Origin: Prochlorococcus marinus XMU1402
GTDB taxonomy: Bacteria; Cyanobacteriota; Cyanobacteriia; PCC-6307; Cyanobiaceae
Length of the DNA: 64,000 bases
Direction: 5' to 3'
Assembly: GCF_017696205.1 (NCBI RefSeq)
Contig: NZ_JAAORD010000001.1
Location: 62,001 to 126,000 of the forward strand
This document shows positions 37,040-46,571 of this stretch, one piece after another. Below the pieces are notes generated by a model. The model was not told where the DNA came from. It searched no databases and was given only the letters and a program-made list of their open reading frames with translations. The position numbers and the translations under genes are program-made. The first letter of the stretch is position 1, and the number at the start of each line of letters is the position of its first letter.

Positions 37040-37300
37040 ATGACACTTCTGTTTCCAATTATATATTCAGCAGCTTTAACTTTTCTAGTCTGGAAAGCTT
37101 TTAAAGTTATGTCCAATGGCTGGGGTATTTCCGGCACAGAAAAAACACTTTACAAATCGAATTTAAAGCAAAAAAAATACACAATACATCCCGAACTTCT
37201 TGATAAATCAGGAAATATAACAGAAGAAGAACTATTAACAGTTAGATTCTCAAATGATAATGACTCTTCTCTGGAAGAAAAGGGTTCTACAACTGATTGA
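37040..37300 (+). CDS. DUF2973 family small membrane-anchored protein
   Basis: This 86-residue protein starts with a hydrophobic helix (residues 3-22, LLFPIIYSAALTFLVWKAFK) and continues as a soluble tail with the basic segment KTLYKSNLKQKKYTIHPEL and an acidic end. It matches what I know of the cyanobacterial DUF2973 family, whose function is unknown. The tail probably lies in the cytoplasm or stroma-like side. The next gene starts 34 bases later on the same strand. Confidence 0.7.
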   Translation: MTLLFPIIYSAALTFLVWKAFKVMSNGWGISGTEKTLYKSNLKQKKYTIHPELLDKSGNITEEELLTVRFSNDNDSSLEEKGSTTD

Positions 37301-37334
37301 TTAATCAATTATTTTAAAATTTAAGGTAAAAACA

Positions 37335-37718
37335 TTGGAATTAAGAACAAAAATTGTCTCAGCTGTAATAAGGTCTCTTAAATTGCCACCTAGGTTTCGC
37401 CTGAAAATGGTTAAGGAAGATCCTGTTAGGCTAGAACTCAGCCTTACTCCTTCTTATGGTAAAAATCCCATTATTGTTGGTTTAGTTGAATCTTTAGACT
37501 TAGTTGCGAGAAGAGATAGAGAAGGAAGAATACCCAGAGATCTTAAGGGGACTTGGGATTGGACAGTAAGACATGGGAAAGTAAGCACTGGAGGATGGAA
37601 TCCTTTGTTAAAAGAAGCTTTACAAACAATGTTTGATACAGGTTTGCCGGCAATTATATATGAGGAATCAACTGGCGACGAGTATCGACCTGTCGATGGT
37701 GTTAGACATGTTAAATAA
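37335..37718 (+). CDS. Conserved cyanobacterial protein of unknown function
   Basis: This 127-residue soluble protein has well-ordered composition, with notable segments LELSLTPSYGKNPIIVGLVES, TWDWTVRHGKVSTGGWNPLL and IYEESTGDEYRPVDGVRHVK. No catalytic signature is visible. The start is a TTG at 37335; no ATG lies near. It is sandwiched between the DUF2973 gene and the short hli gene on the same strand. I recall it only as a cyanobacteria-wide conserved protein and cannot name it. Confidence 0.65.
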   Translation: MELRTKIVSAVIRSLKLPPRFRLKMVKEDPVRLELSLTPSYGKNPIIVGLVESLDLVARRDREGRIPRDLKGTWDWTVRHGKVSTGGWNPLLKEALQTMFDTGLPAIIYEESTGDEYRPVDGVRHVK

Positions 37719-37787
37719 TTAATTTATTAATTATCATAAATTCTTATTTGAAACGTTAAAATAAATTATTGAGTAATTTAATTAATT

Positions 37788-37934
37788 ATGAATGATGAAA
37801 ATCAACAAAGATTTGGCTTTGTTAATTTTGCTGAAACCTGGAATGGACGTATGGCTATGATGGGAATTTTAATTGGCTTGGGCACCGAATTAATTACTGG
37901 GCAAAGTATTCTTCGCCAAATTGGAATAGGATAG
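37788..37934 (+). CDS. hli: Short high-light-inducible protein
   Basis: A 48-residue ORF (ATG 37788, stop 37934) carries the HLIP chlorophyll-binding helix: FVNFAETWNGRMAMMGILIG, with E16, N19 and R21 of the ExxNGR motif, followed by LGTELITGQSILRQIGIG, the standard HLIP tail. It is the short type, almost nothing but the helix, unlike the 82-residue copy at 9488-9736. It ends three bases from the stop of the opposing zinc-ribbon protein gene. Its role is photoprotection and chlorophyll handling. Confidence 0.9.
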   Translation: MNDENQQRFGFVNFAETWNGRMAMMGILIGLGTELITGQSILRQIGIG

Positions 37935-37937
37935 ATT

Positions 37938-38279
37938 TTATTTTATTTCTTCTGCCTTTACTTCGATAGTACTCTCCCCAGGTTTTGTATCAATACTTTT
38001 TTTACTGTTAATATTTTCTAAGTTTGTTCCACAATTCACGCAGGTTTCACTTAAACCTAATGATATTGCACCACAATTATTACATCTAATAATTTTTGAC
38101 TTATAAAAATTAAAACCTACAAATGCTAGAATCAATAAAAAAAAGGGAATCAGAAATAAAAGAAAAAGGATATTTCCTATAAAACCTATAAAAAAGTTGA
38201 TTCCAAATATAGGAATAATCATTAAAAGTATCAAAGTATAAGTTATTAAATTTTTATTAACTCTTAGAAAATAATTCAT
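37938..38279 (-). CDS. Membrane protein with zinc ribbon
   Basis: This 113-residue protein has two transmembrane helices (about 12-32 and 33-57, rich in Ile/Leu/Phe), then a zinc ribbon with C-x2-C-x10-C-x2-C spacing (CNNC then CVNC, roughly residues 66-83) and a polar C-terminus. I do not recognise a specific family. It is seven bases downstream of the YihY gene on the same strand, so it is probably co-transcribed. The combination suggests a membrane-tethered structural zinc site. Confidence 0.7.
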   Translation of the reverse strand: MNYFLRVNKNLITYTLILLMIIPIFGINFFIGFIGNILFLLFLIPFFLLILAFVGFNFYKSKIIRCNNCGAISLGLSETCVNCGTNLENINSKKSIDTKPGESTIEVKAEEIK

Positions 38280-38286
38280 AGTTTTT

Positions 38287-39216
38287 TTATCTTGTTTGTC
38301 TTTTTTTATTTACTAAAGTCATGCTAGCAATAACGACACTCCAACACTGACCAAAATATAAAATCACTCCTAGTAACCAGACCCATAAAGTAAGTACAAG
38401 AAAACCACCGATAAAACCATATGCTTGAAATCTTGCACCAAGCGAGAGAATACTTTTACTTACTGCTAGGTTCAAAGTAGTTAAACCAATTCCAATAAGA
38501 AAAGATCCAGGTAATAGAGGCCTTAAAGGAACTTTTCTACTAGGTAAAAGAGCTTGTAATAAAAGAGCCATTAAAGAAAAGCCAAATAGTGGGATTGCAA
38601 ATTGGCCAACTTGTAGAAGCGGTAACTTTAGTAATAAGTCAGATATTAAATTGTTAGATTTTGAGAGATTTTCCAAAACGTTACTTGGGATCATCCTTAA
38701 ATTGGCACTAATTTGATCTAATACCATTAAAAAACCAATAAAGAATACTATTAAGAAAGCTTCAACTCTATTTCTCAGAAATCTCGATGCTTGCTCTCTC
38801 CAGGCAGCATTAATTTTTTTTGAAGGAAGTTCGTCTTCCCATAGTCTGTCTGCTCCTCTTTGAAGAGATAAATATGCATTTCCTGCTGTAAAAAGCAAAA
38901 ACATGGCTCCTAGAATACCAGCACCAAAACCTTGATCAATTAATTTAAATAATGTTGTTTTTACTAAGTCAACTACTGACGGAGGTAAAACTTGGGCCGC
39001 AATAGCAATTATTTCTTGATCTAAACCCTCTTGTTTGCCTAGAAACCATGATGCTATTGAAAGAGAAATTAAAAGAATAGGAAAAAATGATTGCAGTGTG
39101 TAATAGGCAAACGCAGCACTTAGATCAATGCAATCAGATTTACTCCATCTTTCACATGCACCCCACAAACTTTTCAGTATCCAGGTTGAACTGCGCTGCA
39201 TATTAATTTTCTTCAA
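38287..39216 (-). CDS. YihY/BrkB family membrane protein
   Basis: This 309-residue protein has about six membrane helices. Family segments are AFAYYTLQSFFPILLISLSIA near the N-terminus and NAYLSLQRGADRLWEDELP; the C-terminal LTTLNLAVSKSILSLGARFQ matches the family's late conserved loop. The family was once called ribonuclease BN, but that was an error; the actual function is unknown. It heads a minus-strand pair with the zinc-ribbon protein. It is separated from the inositol phosphatase gene by 70 bases. Confidence 0.85.
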   Translation of the reverse strand: MKKINMQRSSTWILKSLWGACERWSKSDCIDLSAAFAYYTLQSFFPILLISLSIASWFLGKQEGLDQEIIAIAAQVLPPSVVDLVKTTLFKLIDQGFGAGILGAMFLLFTAGNAYLSLQRGADRLWEDELPSKKINAAWREQASRFLRNRVEAFLIVFFIGFLMVLDQISANLRMIPSNVLENLSKSNNLISDLLLKLPLLQVGQFAIPLFGFSLMALLLQALLPSRKVPLRPLLPGSFLIGIGLTTLNLAVSKSILSLGARFQAYGFIGGFLVLTLWVWLLGVILYFGQCWSVVIASMTLVNKKRQTR

Positions 39217-39286
39217 ATATTTTTCATTTATTTTTTATTGTATCTGATAAAGAAATTTTTCAAGCAATTATTTATTTATGATGCAA

Positions 39287-40087
39287 CTATTTTGCCAATA
39301 ATAAATTGCCCCATGGCTTTAAAATTTCAACTTTTTCTATAGATCTACAAGCAATTAATGGAAAATTAACATCGCTCAAGTTTTCTCCTGAAACTAAACT
39401 TAAAGGATTAGTTTCTAACCACTCTATAGAACAATTAAGTTCTTCTAATATCAACCAAGCCGCTGCAATATCCCATATCTTGGGAGTTGATTCTATTGCT
39501 CCGAAAGTTTGTCCCATCGCTACACTTGTTAGATTTAAACTGGATACACCTAACAGCCTGATTTTGCCAGGAAATACTGAGTTTGGTTTTTTTTGTAAAA
39601 TTTTTATAGATCTACTACACAAAGAAATGCATTCACTTTGACGATTATTTTGGTTAGGATCTATTTTCTGATTATTTAACCAAACTCCTTTTCCCTTAAT
39701 GGATACAAACTTTTTTTTCAATGTGGGAATTATTAAAAAAGAAGATTGCGGTTTACCATTAACGAATCTTGCCACTGATATAGACCAATAAGGAATGCCC
39801 GCAGCAAAATTTGTTGTCCCATCGAGTGGATCGACTACCCAAAAAGCTTTTGAGTTTGGAATGAACTTTTGCCCTTCTTCACTAAGGACGCCCTCACCTG
39901 GAGCTATGGAAGCTAAGCCATCTACTATTGTTTTGTCACTCCATAAATCACAACTTGTTAATAATGATCCATCTGCTTTATTGCTGGCACTAATATTTCC
40001 AAAATCTTTTTTCTGTCGTTCACTAACTAATTCAAATAAAGAATTTAGTTCACTTAGTTGCTTATTAGTTAAATTTGGTGGATTCAT
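39287..40087 (-). CDS. Inositol monophosphatase family protein
   Basis: This is a lithium-sensitive phosphatase-fold enzyme. The metal motif DPLDGTTNFAAGIP and the C-terminal WDIAAAWLILEE are both present, with the upstream LSEEG glutamate. The start is the ATG at 40087 (MNPPNLTNKQL), which overlaps the tolC stop as ATGA; a frame extension to 40102 begins with TTG inside tolC and is unlikely. Substrates in this family range from inositol phosphate to fructose-1,6-bisphosphate and PAP; the substrate here is open. It is the third gene of the DUF512-tolC unit. Confidence 0.88.
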   Translation of the reverse strand: MNPPNLTNKQLSELNSLFELVSERQKKDFGNISASNKADGSLLTSCDLWSDKTIVDGLASIAPGEGVLSEEGQKFIPNSKAFWVVDPLDGTTNFAAGIPYWSISVARFVNGKPQSSFLIIPTLKKKFVSIKGKGVWLNNQKIDPNQNNRQSECISLCSRSIKILQKKPNSVFPGKIRLLGVSSLNLTSVAMGQTFGAIESTPKIWDIAAAWLILEELNCSIEWLETNPLSLVSGENLSDVNFPLIACRSIEKVEILKPWGNLLLAK

Positions 40088-41517
40088 CTTTGTATATTGC
40101 AAATAGAATCTTTATCTTTAACTTTAGTATTATTGATACCCAAACAATTTTTACTTATATCAATAAAAGTTAATCTTTCTAATTCATCTAAATTCAAATT
40201 GTAATTGTATATTGCATTAATATTTTTTGATTTCGCATTACTTAATTCACTTTGCCTAACAAGAACATCTTTTAGAGTTGATATTCCAACATCATATCTA
40301 AGTCTAGAAAGCCTTAAAGACTCTGTACTAGATTCAATTTCTTTTAGAGAGGTAATTATTTTCTCTTCATTTAATTTGAGATTTAAGTAGGCTTTACTAA
40401 TATTTGTTGTTAAAGCATTTTTTAGATTTTCATAAGCATATTTTTCAGCTTCAGCTTCTGCTATTTTTGATTTGTAAGAGTTCTTATTTTGTCCGCCATC
40501 AAAAATACTCCATGCAAAATTTAGACTTATGGTATTTGTATAATTAGATCCAGATTTTTCAGAGTCGATATTAGTTGTTAGAGATTCACCTTTGGAAAAT
40601 GTACTAGATAATGTATTGCTAATATAGATATTTGGCTTATTTTGAGCTAGAAAACTATTTGCTTGGTTCTTTTTGATTGATCGTTGAAGGATAAGATTTT
40701 TTAAGGAAAGATTTTTATCTAAACCTTCATTAATATTTTTATTCAATCTATGATTCCAGAAACCTATTAGATTTTGCTCTTTATTAATTTCAAAATCCCC
40801 GTTAATATTAAGTATTTCTTTAAGGGAAATCCTATTAATTTGGTGTTCTATTTTTTTTTCATTGAGAGATTGTTTATCTCGAGATAATTGAGCCTCTGCT
40901 TCAAGAACTTCAAATTTTGTACCAATTCCAGCTTCTAACTTTGTTTGAGCATTATCTAAACTTGTAATTGATAAATTAAGTGTAAAATTTTTATTTTTGA
41001 TATCTTGATATGATTTTTGGTATTTGTGATACCTCATTTTTGCTTCTCGAATTAAATCTTTTTTCTTAATCTCATAATTATTTTTTGCAATTTTGTAATT
41101 TTCTTTGGCAATTTTAATTTTGGATCCTATTAGTGGGTCTATTAAATCCCACTTAATTTGTAAAGACGGATTAGCTGTAAATTGTGATGTTTTTAAAGTC
41201 TGTGAATTACTGCTGTAATTTTTACCCGCGACATATCTTGGTAACCCCATTGCCTGAAAATCTAAAGATGGGTATCTTTGAGAAATTTGACTGGAAAGAT
41301 TAAAGCTTGCAGAGGTTACTAATTTTTCTAATGATTTTAATTCTTTATTATTTAAAACAATTTTTTCTATTTCTTGATAATCAACATAAGTAATATTTGA
41401 CTTTTCTTCTAAAACATTATCAATATAATTTTTTATTTCGCTAGATAGCACATTATTAGAGTTGATACTTATGGCAAGGGGTAAGAATAAGATAGGATTT
41501 ATTACTCTTCTAAACAT
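40084..41517 (-). CDS. tolC: TolC-type outer membrane efflux protein
   Basis: This 477-residue protein has a probable signal peptide (residues 1-25, basic RR then ILFLPLAISI) and two repeats of the outer-membrane efflux family rich in coiled-coil helices, for example LTVTSLDNAQTKLEAGIGTK-like ITSLDNAQTKLEAGIG and LRLSRLRYDVGISTLKDVLV. TolC trimers form the outer-membrane channel of export systems. It has C-terminal cysteines in CLGINNTKVKDKDSICNIQR. It lies three bases after the DUF512 gene and overlaps the phosphatase start by four bases; no inner-membrane pump gene is adjacent. Confidence 0.9.
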   Translation of the reverse strand: MFRRVINPILFLPLAISINSNNVLSSEIKNYIDNVLEEKSNITYVDYQEIEKIVLNNKELKSLEKLVTSASFNLSSQISQRYPSLDFQAMGLPRYVAGKNYSSNSQTLKTSQFTANPSLQIKWDLIDPLIGSKIKIAKENYKIAKNNYEIKKKDLIREAKMRYHKYQKSYQDIKNKNFTLNLSITSLDNAQTKLEAGIGTKFEVLEAEAQLSRDKQSLNEKKIEHQINRISLKEILNINGDFEINKEQNLIGFWNHRLNKNINEGLDKNLSLKNLILQRSIKKNQANSFLAQNKPNIYISNTLSSTFSKGESLTTNIDSEKSGSNYTNTISLNFAWSIFDGGQNKNSYKSKIAEAEAEKYAYENLKNALTTNISKAYLNLKLNEEKIITSLKEIESSTESLRLSRLRYDVGISTLKDVLVRQSELSNAKSKNINAIYNYNLNLDELERLTFIDISKNCLGINNTKVKDKDSICNIQR

Positions 41518-41520
41518 ATT

Positions 41521-42921
41521 TTATAATATCGATGATTTTCGATTACCAATCAAAGTATTAATAATATCATTTGAATCATCTAGAACGTGAATTTTGCTAT
41601 TTATTTGAGTTTCAACTTCTGCAATATTTTTATCATCTAGAAATAAATCAGTATTATGTTTTAGCATAATAGATGGTATATAAACAGCTTCTCCTAAATC
41701 CTTATTTTTCAGCCCGTATATTAGATCTTCTCCAGTAAGCAAACCTGTAACAACTTGATCTTGACCCCAATAAATACTTGGTAATCCATATAAGTAAATT
41801 TTTAAACCATCAATTAAGTTTAATTTATTAACTATAGGAATTAGGGCTTCATAAACTAATTTACCAACGATCCAACTGACTTTTTTTGACTGTTTAATTT
41901 TTTTTGGCAAGTTGTTAGAATTTTCATCTAAAATCTTTAAAAAGTTCCTAATTGATCCTACTCCATTAGATTCTTGTGGCATATATTCGTAGGTTTGATA
42001 ACTAGGTAAATTTATACCAGCTATTAAATACCATTCGTCTGCTAGCCAACAAAAACGAGTTCCTAGATTAATTTTTAGAGAGTCTTGAATCCTCTCTACC
42101 TGTCTAATTGTTTTTATTGCATATTCTGGACTTATTGATTTCAATCCATCATTTTCAGGTCTGAATTTTGTAAGTCCCACAGGAACTATTGCTACTGATA
42201 GTACTGTCTGAGAATTTTTTTTGTAGAATTTAGCAAGTTCAAAAATTGATTTTTCAAGAATATCGCCATCATTTATTTCTGGACAAACAACAATTTGAGC
42301 ATGTATTTGTATAGAGTTTTTTTCAAACCAAGAAATTTGATCAAGGATCACTCCTGCTTTTTGATTTTTTAATAATTTTTCTCTTGTAATGGGATCCGTA
42401 GCATGAACTGAAATAAAAAGTGGGGATAGTTTTTGCGTAGCAATTCTTTTCCAGTCTTCTTCTTTTAAATTTGTAAGAGTTAGATAAGAGCCATACAGGA
42501 AACTTAATCTATAGTCGTCATCTTTTATATAAAGGCTTTTTCTTTTGCCACTTGGCTGCTGATCTATAAAACAAAAGGGACATCTATTATTGCATTGTTT
42601 GATTGAATCAAATAATGCATCTTTAAAGTTAATACCTAAATTAACGTCTTGATCTTTTTCAATACTTATATTGTGAATTTCATGATTTTTATCTAAAACT
42701 GATATATCTAAAATTTCTTCACTAATGAGAATTTGATAATCAATTAAATCTCTTGGTTTTTTCCCATTAATACTAATAATTGAATCACCTGGTTCAAATC
42801 CTATTTCTTGAGCGATGGAATTAGCTTCAATACTTTCAATTTCTGCAGGGTTTATTTTATGAGTAATATCGGGGACCAAAAGATCATCGGGTTCTTCTCT
42901 GTAATTAATTTCTTGCCACAC
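41521..42921 (-). CDS. DUF512 radical-SAM-like protein with PDZ domain
   Basis: This 466-residue protein belongs to the DUF512 family. An N-terminal PDZ-like domain (about 20-90, AQEIGFEPGDSIISINGKKP) precedes a cluster motif C110-x3-C114-x2-C117 (QCNNRCPFCFIDQ) typical of radical SAM enzymes. DUF512 with a GIFLP-type C-terminal half follows, including MPQESNGVGSIRNF and VTGLLTGEDLI. The biochemical role is unknown; the substrate is presumably a protein or peptide given the PDZ domain. It is the first gene of a unit with tolC and the phosphatase and diverges from the DUF3120 gene by 185 bases. Confidence 0.87.
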   Translation of the reverse strand: MWQEINYREEPDDLLVPDITHKINPAEIESIEANSIAQEIGFEPGDSIISINGKKPRDLIDYQILISEEILDISVLDKNHEIHNISIEKDQDVNLGINFKDALFDSIKQCNNRCPFCFIDQQPSGKRKSLYIKDDDYRLSFLYGSYLTLTNLKEEDWKRIATQKLSPLFISVHATDPITREKLLKNQKAGVILDQISWFEKNSIQIHAQIVVCPEINDGDILEKSIFELAKFYKKNSQTVLSVAIVPVGLTKFRPENDGLKSISPEYAIKTIRQVERIQDSLKINLGTRFCWLADEWYLIAGINLPSYQTYEYMPQESNGVGSIRNFLKILDENSNNLPKKIKQSKKVSWIVGKLVYEALIPIVNKLNLIDGLKIYLYGLPSIYWGQDQVVTGLLTGEDLIYGLKNKDLGEAVYIPSIMLKHNTDLFLDDKNIAEVETQINSKIHVLDDSNDIINTLIGNRKSSIL

Positions 42922-43106
42922 AATTTAAGGCCAAATACTCTTCTATAAATTTATTCTAAACTTATATATGACTCAAAGTGTATTAAATACTTTTAAAATA
43001 CTAAATATAGATAAGAATTTATGGGCCTTTAATTTATTAAAATATGGCATTCGCAGTTTTTAAAAACACGATTTAAATTAATTAAATAACTCGAAAACTT
43101 TATTCA

Positions 43107-43874
43107 TTGACAGAATTAATTACAAAAAATTTAGAAGTGGAAGATAAATTGAACTATGAATTGAATAAGAAAGTTGATTCATACGAAAATTGTTTTTTAT
43201 CAAATCCTATATCTTTAAGATTATGGTCTTCTTTCTTTGTAATTTTACCTATTTTTGTTCAAGCCCCTTGGGTTAGGTTAGAACCAATAAGTGCCCTTTG
43301 TTTTACTTTTATTATTCTCTTAGTGGTATTTACTTTAAATCAGAAGGGATCAAATAAGTGGTTTATTGTAAGTTCATTATTACTTGGTGTATCAGGGAGT
43401 TGGCTTGGTGGATGTTTATTCTGGGGATGGTTAAGTCCATTTCCAATCCTTCACATTCCTGTTGAAGCTGTTGTTTTACCGTTAGCTTTAATTGGCTTGG
43501 GTACTAATTGGAAAATTGGTTCTAGTTTTTATATTTCTTCTTTGTTTGGAACAGCAATGACTGATATTACAATATTTTTAATTGGAATAATGGATCAATG
43601 GCGGCAGGTAATAGCAGCAGATTCTGAAACTGCACCTCTAATTCTTCAAAAAACCTCAGAAAATCTTATTCAATTCAAATCATTATCTATTATTGTTTTT
43701 GTTGGACTTATACTTTGGTTTATTTCAAAAGAAATTTTTGATTCTGCGACAATTAATACTACTAATGGTAAAGCACTCTTGGTTTCTAGTTATGTAATTC
43801 AAACGACACTAATTGTTGATGGTATTTTTATTTTTTTAGCAATTCTTCAACCATCATTAAGTGGATTGGTTTAA
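43107..43874 (+). CDS. DUF3120 family membrane protein
   Basis: This 255-residue protein has about six membrane helices after a charged N-terminus of 45 residues. Segments APWVRLEPISALCFTFIILL and WGWLSPFPILHIPVEAVVLP fit the cyanobacterial DUF3120 family as I know it. Function unknown. The start is a TTG at 43107, not strongly supported; later starts would still keep all helices. Its stop shares a base with the ATG of nadB (TAATG), so the two are co-translated. Confidence 0.75.
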   Translation: MTELITKNLEVEDKLNYELNKKVDSYENCFLSNPISLRLWSSFFVILPIFVQAPWVRLEPISALCFTFIILLVVFTLNQKGSNKWFIVSSLLLGVSGSWLGGCLFWGWLSPFPILHIPVEAVVLPLALIGLGTNWKIGSSFYISSLFGTAMTDITIFLIGIMDQWRQVIAADSETAPLILQKTSENLIQFKSLSIIVFVGLILWFISKEIFDSATINTTNGKALLVSSYVIQTTLIVDGIFIFLAILQPSLSGLV

Positions 43875-45541
43875 TGCTGAGACCTCCATTTTCCCATGAA
43901 CTGATTCCAATAAATAATTGGGATGTAATTGTTATAGGTGCTGGTGCTGCAGGACTTATGACTTCCCTTGAATTGCCAACAAATTTAAAAGTCCTTCTTT
44001 TAAATAGAAACACTAGCAAAGTATCATCTAGTAGATGGGCGCAAGGAGGAATAGCATCTGTTATTAGACAAGATGATTCATTCGAGCTTCATGCTGATGA
44101 TACTTTAAAAGCGGGGGATGGACTTTGCGATTATCAAGCTGTAGAAATGCTGGTTAAAGAAGCCCCGAGTTGCGTTGAAAGGTTACAGAATCTAGGCATG
44201 ATTTTTGACCAAAGTTCTGATCAACTAGCTACTACTTTAGAAGCAGCCCATTCTCGAAGAAGAGTCTTGCATGTAAAAGATCGTACTGGAAGAGCATTAG
44301 TTGAAGTTTTAGAAGATCATGTTGAAAATAAAAAAAATATTCTGCACTGTAGAGGTGTAAGAGTAACTGAACTTCTTATTGAAAATGAGGAATGTAAAGG
44401 AGTTCAGGTTCTTGATGGAGCGAATTTATATTGGATTCAATCTAGAGCGGTTGTTTTGGCTACAGGAGGAGGCGGGCATTTATTTACTAATACAACCAAT
44501 CCTGCTCAATCTTCTGGAGAAGGAATAGCTCTTGCATGGAAGGCAGGCGCTGCTATTGAAGACTTAGAGTTTGTTCAATTTCATCCAACCGCTTTAAAAT
44601 TTTATGGAGCACCTTGTTTCTTAATATCTGAGGCACTTAGAGGAGAAGGCGCTATTTTAGTTGATAAAAATGGTGAAAGCCCAGTTAAAAATCTTAAATA
44701 TCGTGATTTAGCTACTAGAGATCAGGTAAGTAGAGCAATTATGAAGAATATGCATGAAAATGATGTAGATCATGTTGGATTAGATCTGAGGTACATTGAT
44801 CCAGAAAAAATTGTGGAGCGTTTTCCCACTATCTTAAGTCGATGCAATGATTATGGTGTTAACCCTTTAAATGAGGTTATCCCCGTAGCTCCTGCAGCTC
44901 ACTATTGGATGGGAGGTGTAAAAACTGATTTAAATGCTTCTTCTACAAAAAAAGGGCTATACGCTGTAGGAGAAGTTGCTTCAACAGGTGTCCATGGTGC
45001 TAATAGATTGGCTAGCAATTCACTAATGGAATGCCTTGTTTTTGCAAGAAAAATGTCTTCAATTATTTTGAATGATCCTCCTAAATTTGTAAAATTTGAT
45101 AGATCATTCCAAGAATTAGATATTCAAGATCCGAAAGAAGATCAAATTACTAAATTAGCTGAGAAAATTGATGAGTTACGAAAACTATGTTGGGCAAATT
45201 TAGGTGTCTCTCGACATAAGGTCAATATGAGTAATTTTCTAAGTTATATTCAAGATGATATTTCTAAATTACAAAAAAATACTTTACTTAGAAGTCTTGA
45301 AAAAATACATTTTGATCAAAAAATCAAACTGAGTGAACGCAATCGGAGAGTACTGAATCTTTTACTTGATTTGAAAAATAGACAAATAACAACTCTAACT
45401 CTATTAGAAGCTTGTCTATTTAGAAAAGAAAGTAGAGGAGGTCACTATAGAGATGATTTTCCAAATAAAGATAAAAATTGGGAATGCCATACTAGGCAAC
45501 AGCTAAATAAAAAAATTCAAAAAAGATTTATTAAAAATTAA
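43874..45541 (+). CDS. nadB: L-aspartate oxidase
   Basis: The enzyme oxidises L-aspartate to iminoaspartate, the first step of de novo NAD synthesis. FAD-binding GAGAAG is near residue 21-26 and the family hallmark SRWAQGGIASV near 53-63; the catalytic-loop histidine/arginine segments EFVQFHPTAL and HYWMGGVKTD, and GASRLASNSLMECLVF-like GANRLASNSLMECLVF, are present. The 555-residue length is normal. Its end overlaps the converging VKOR gene by 11 bases. Confidence 0.96.
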   Translation: MLRPPFSHELIPINNWDVIVIGAGAAGLMTSLELPTNLKVLLLNRNTSKVSSSRWAQGGIASVIRQDDSFELHADDTLKAGDGLCDYQAVEMLVKEAPSCVERLQNLGMIFDQSSDQLATTLEAAHSRRRVLHVKDRTGRALVEVLEDHVENKKNILHCRGVRVTELLIENEECKGVQVLDGANLYWIQSRAVVLATGGGGHLFTNTTNPAQSSGEGIALAWKAGAAIEDLEFVQFHPTALKFYGAPCFLISEALRGEGAILVDKNGESPVKNLKYRDLATRDQVSRAIMKNMHENDVDHVGLDLRYIDPEKIVERFPTILSRCNDYGVNPLNEVIPVAPAAHYWMGGVKTDLNASSTKKGLYAVGEVASTGVHGANRLASNSLMECLVFARKMSSIILNDPPKFVKFDRSFQELDIQDPKEDQITKLAEKIDELRKLCWANLGVSRHKVNMSNFLSYIQDDISKLQKNTLLRSLEKIHFDQKIKLSERNRRVLNLLLDLKNRQITTLTLLEACLFRKESRGGHYRDDFPNKDKNWECHTRQQLNKKIQKRFIKN

Positions 45542-46466
45542 GATCTCCCTGATAGTCTGTTTTTGTTGCTAATTCATTTAAGTCACGCGTACCACTAATA
45601 ATTTCTCCATTTATTTCCCAAGAAGGAAATCCACTAATTCCTTTCGTTTGGCATAGCTCATACTCATTATCTTTACCATCTTTAGCACACTCAACTACTT
45701 TTAATTCTTTAACTGCTTCCTTACCAAATAATTGTTTCTGATCGTGGCAATGAGGGCACCAGTATGCACTATACATAACAATATTGTTTTCACTTAAAAA
45801 TTTTGCAAACTTTACCTTCTGGGGAGAGCTTGAAGTGGTAATTATTGGCGATACATTTTCAGTAGGGTTTGCAACATCAATAGCATTAGAGGGGTCAACG
45901 TTAGTTGACCAAATTAGGCCCCCCAGCAGGACACTAATAGCTACAATGAAACCTCTAAAAATCATAGGTTCTCTACTTTCGAACTTTGCTCCAATCATAG
46001 AAATTATAAAGATAGAAAACGATAAAATTGCTGAAAGTATACAAAAAAAGCAATATGCTTGAATCTTAAAAAACATTATATTTATCAATAAAAAGCTAAA
46101 TGTTGATGACGCACAAGAAATTAGAAATACAAACCACCATAAAAACTTATTTAGTTTTTCTTTTGGGGAAATTAAATTAAGCGAGAGTACTATTGTGATA
46201 ACTAATATTGATAAATATGTTATAAATCCAGCCAATGAGAGAGGTATATTAACTTGATTATTTTCAAATAAAGTACCCCAAGGACTATTTAAAACTGTTT
46301 CACAACCATTTTGTATCCCTGGGCATGAAAGCGAAGTAAATAATCCCCAGTTTTTTAAAGTAATCGAACCTGTATCAACTATGCCTATAGTGCTAAGAAT
46401 TGCAATTATGATTTTTGGCCATTTCAAATCCTTTTTATTTCTTCTGTTTAAAGTTTTAAGGGACAT
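45531..46466 (-). CDS. VKOR-thioredoxin fusion protein
   Basis: This 311-residue membrane protein catalyses disulfide formation in the periplasm or thylakoid lumen, the cyanobacterial counterpart of DsbB/DsbA and plant LTO1. A VKOR domain of about four or five helices carries loop cysteines C48 and C55 (SCPGIQNGC) and the active-site CFFC (C139, C142). The C-terminal thioredoxin-like domain has CPHC (C237, C240) and the cis-proline SGFPSW. Both redox centres are intact. It diverges from rimO with 105 bases between starts. Confidence 0.93.
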   Translation of the reverse strand: MSLKTLNRRNKKDLKWPKIIIAILSTIGIVDTGSITLKNWGLFTSLSCPGIQNGCETVLNSPWGTLFENNQVNIPLSLAGFITYLSILVITIVLSLNLISPKEKLNKFLWWFVFLISCASSTFSFLLINIMFFKIQAYCFFCILSAILSFSIFIISMIGAKFESREPMIFRGFIVAISVLLGGLIWSTNVDPSNAIDVANPTENVSPIITTSSSPQKVKFAKFLSENNIVMYSAYWCPHCHDQKQLFGKEAVKELKVVECAKDGKDNEYELCQTKGISGFPSWEINGEIISGTRDLNELATKTDYQGDLNF

Positions 46467-46571
46467 ACAAAAAGAAAGTTTGTTATTTACATTATCTATC
46501 CTAATATTATCTTGGCATGAGAGTTATATACGAAATGCTGTGTCAATCTTTTAATTCTTATTTTTCAAGTT

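Noticed and set aside
38287-39216. Ribonuclease BN
   Set aside because: The YihY/BrkB family was misnamed as RNase BN; the true enzyme is RNase Z-like, so only the family name is given.
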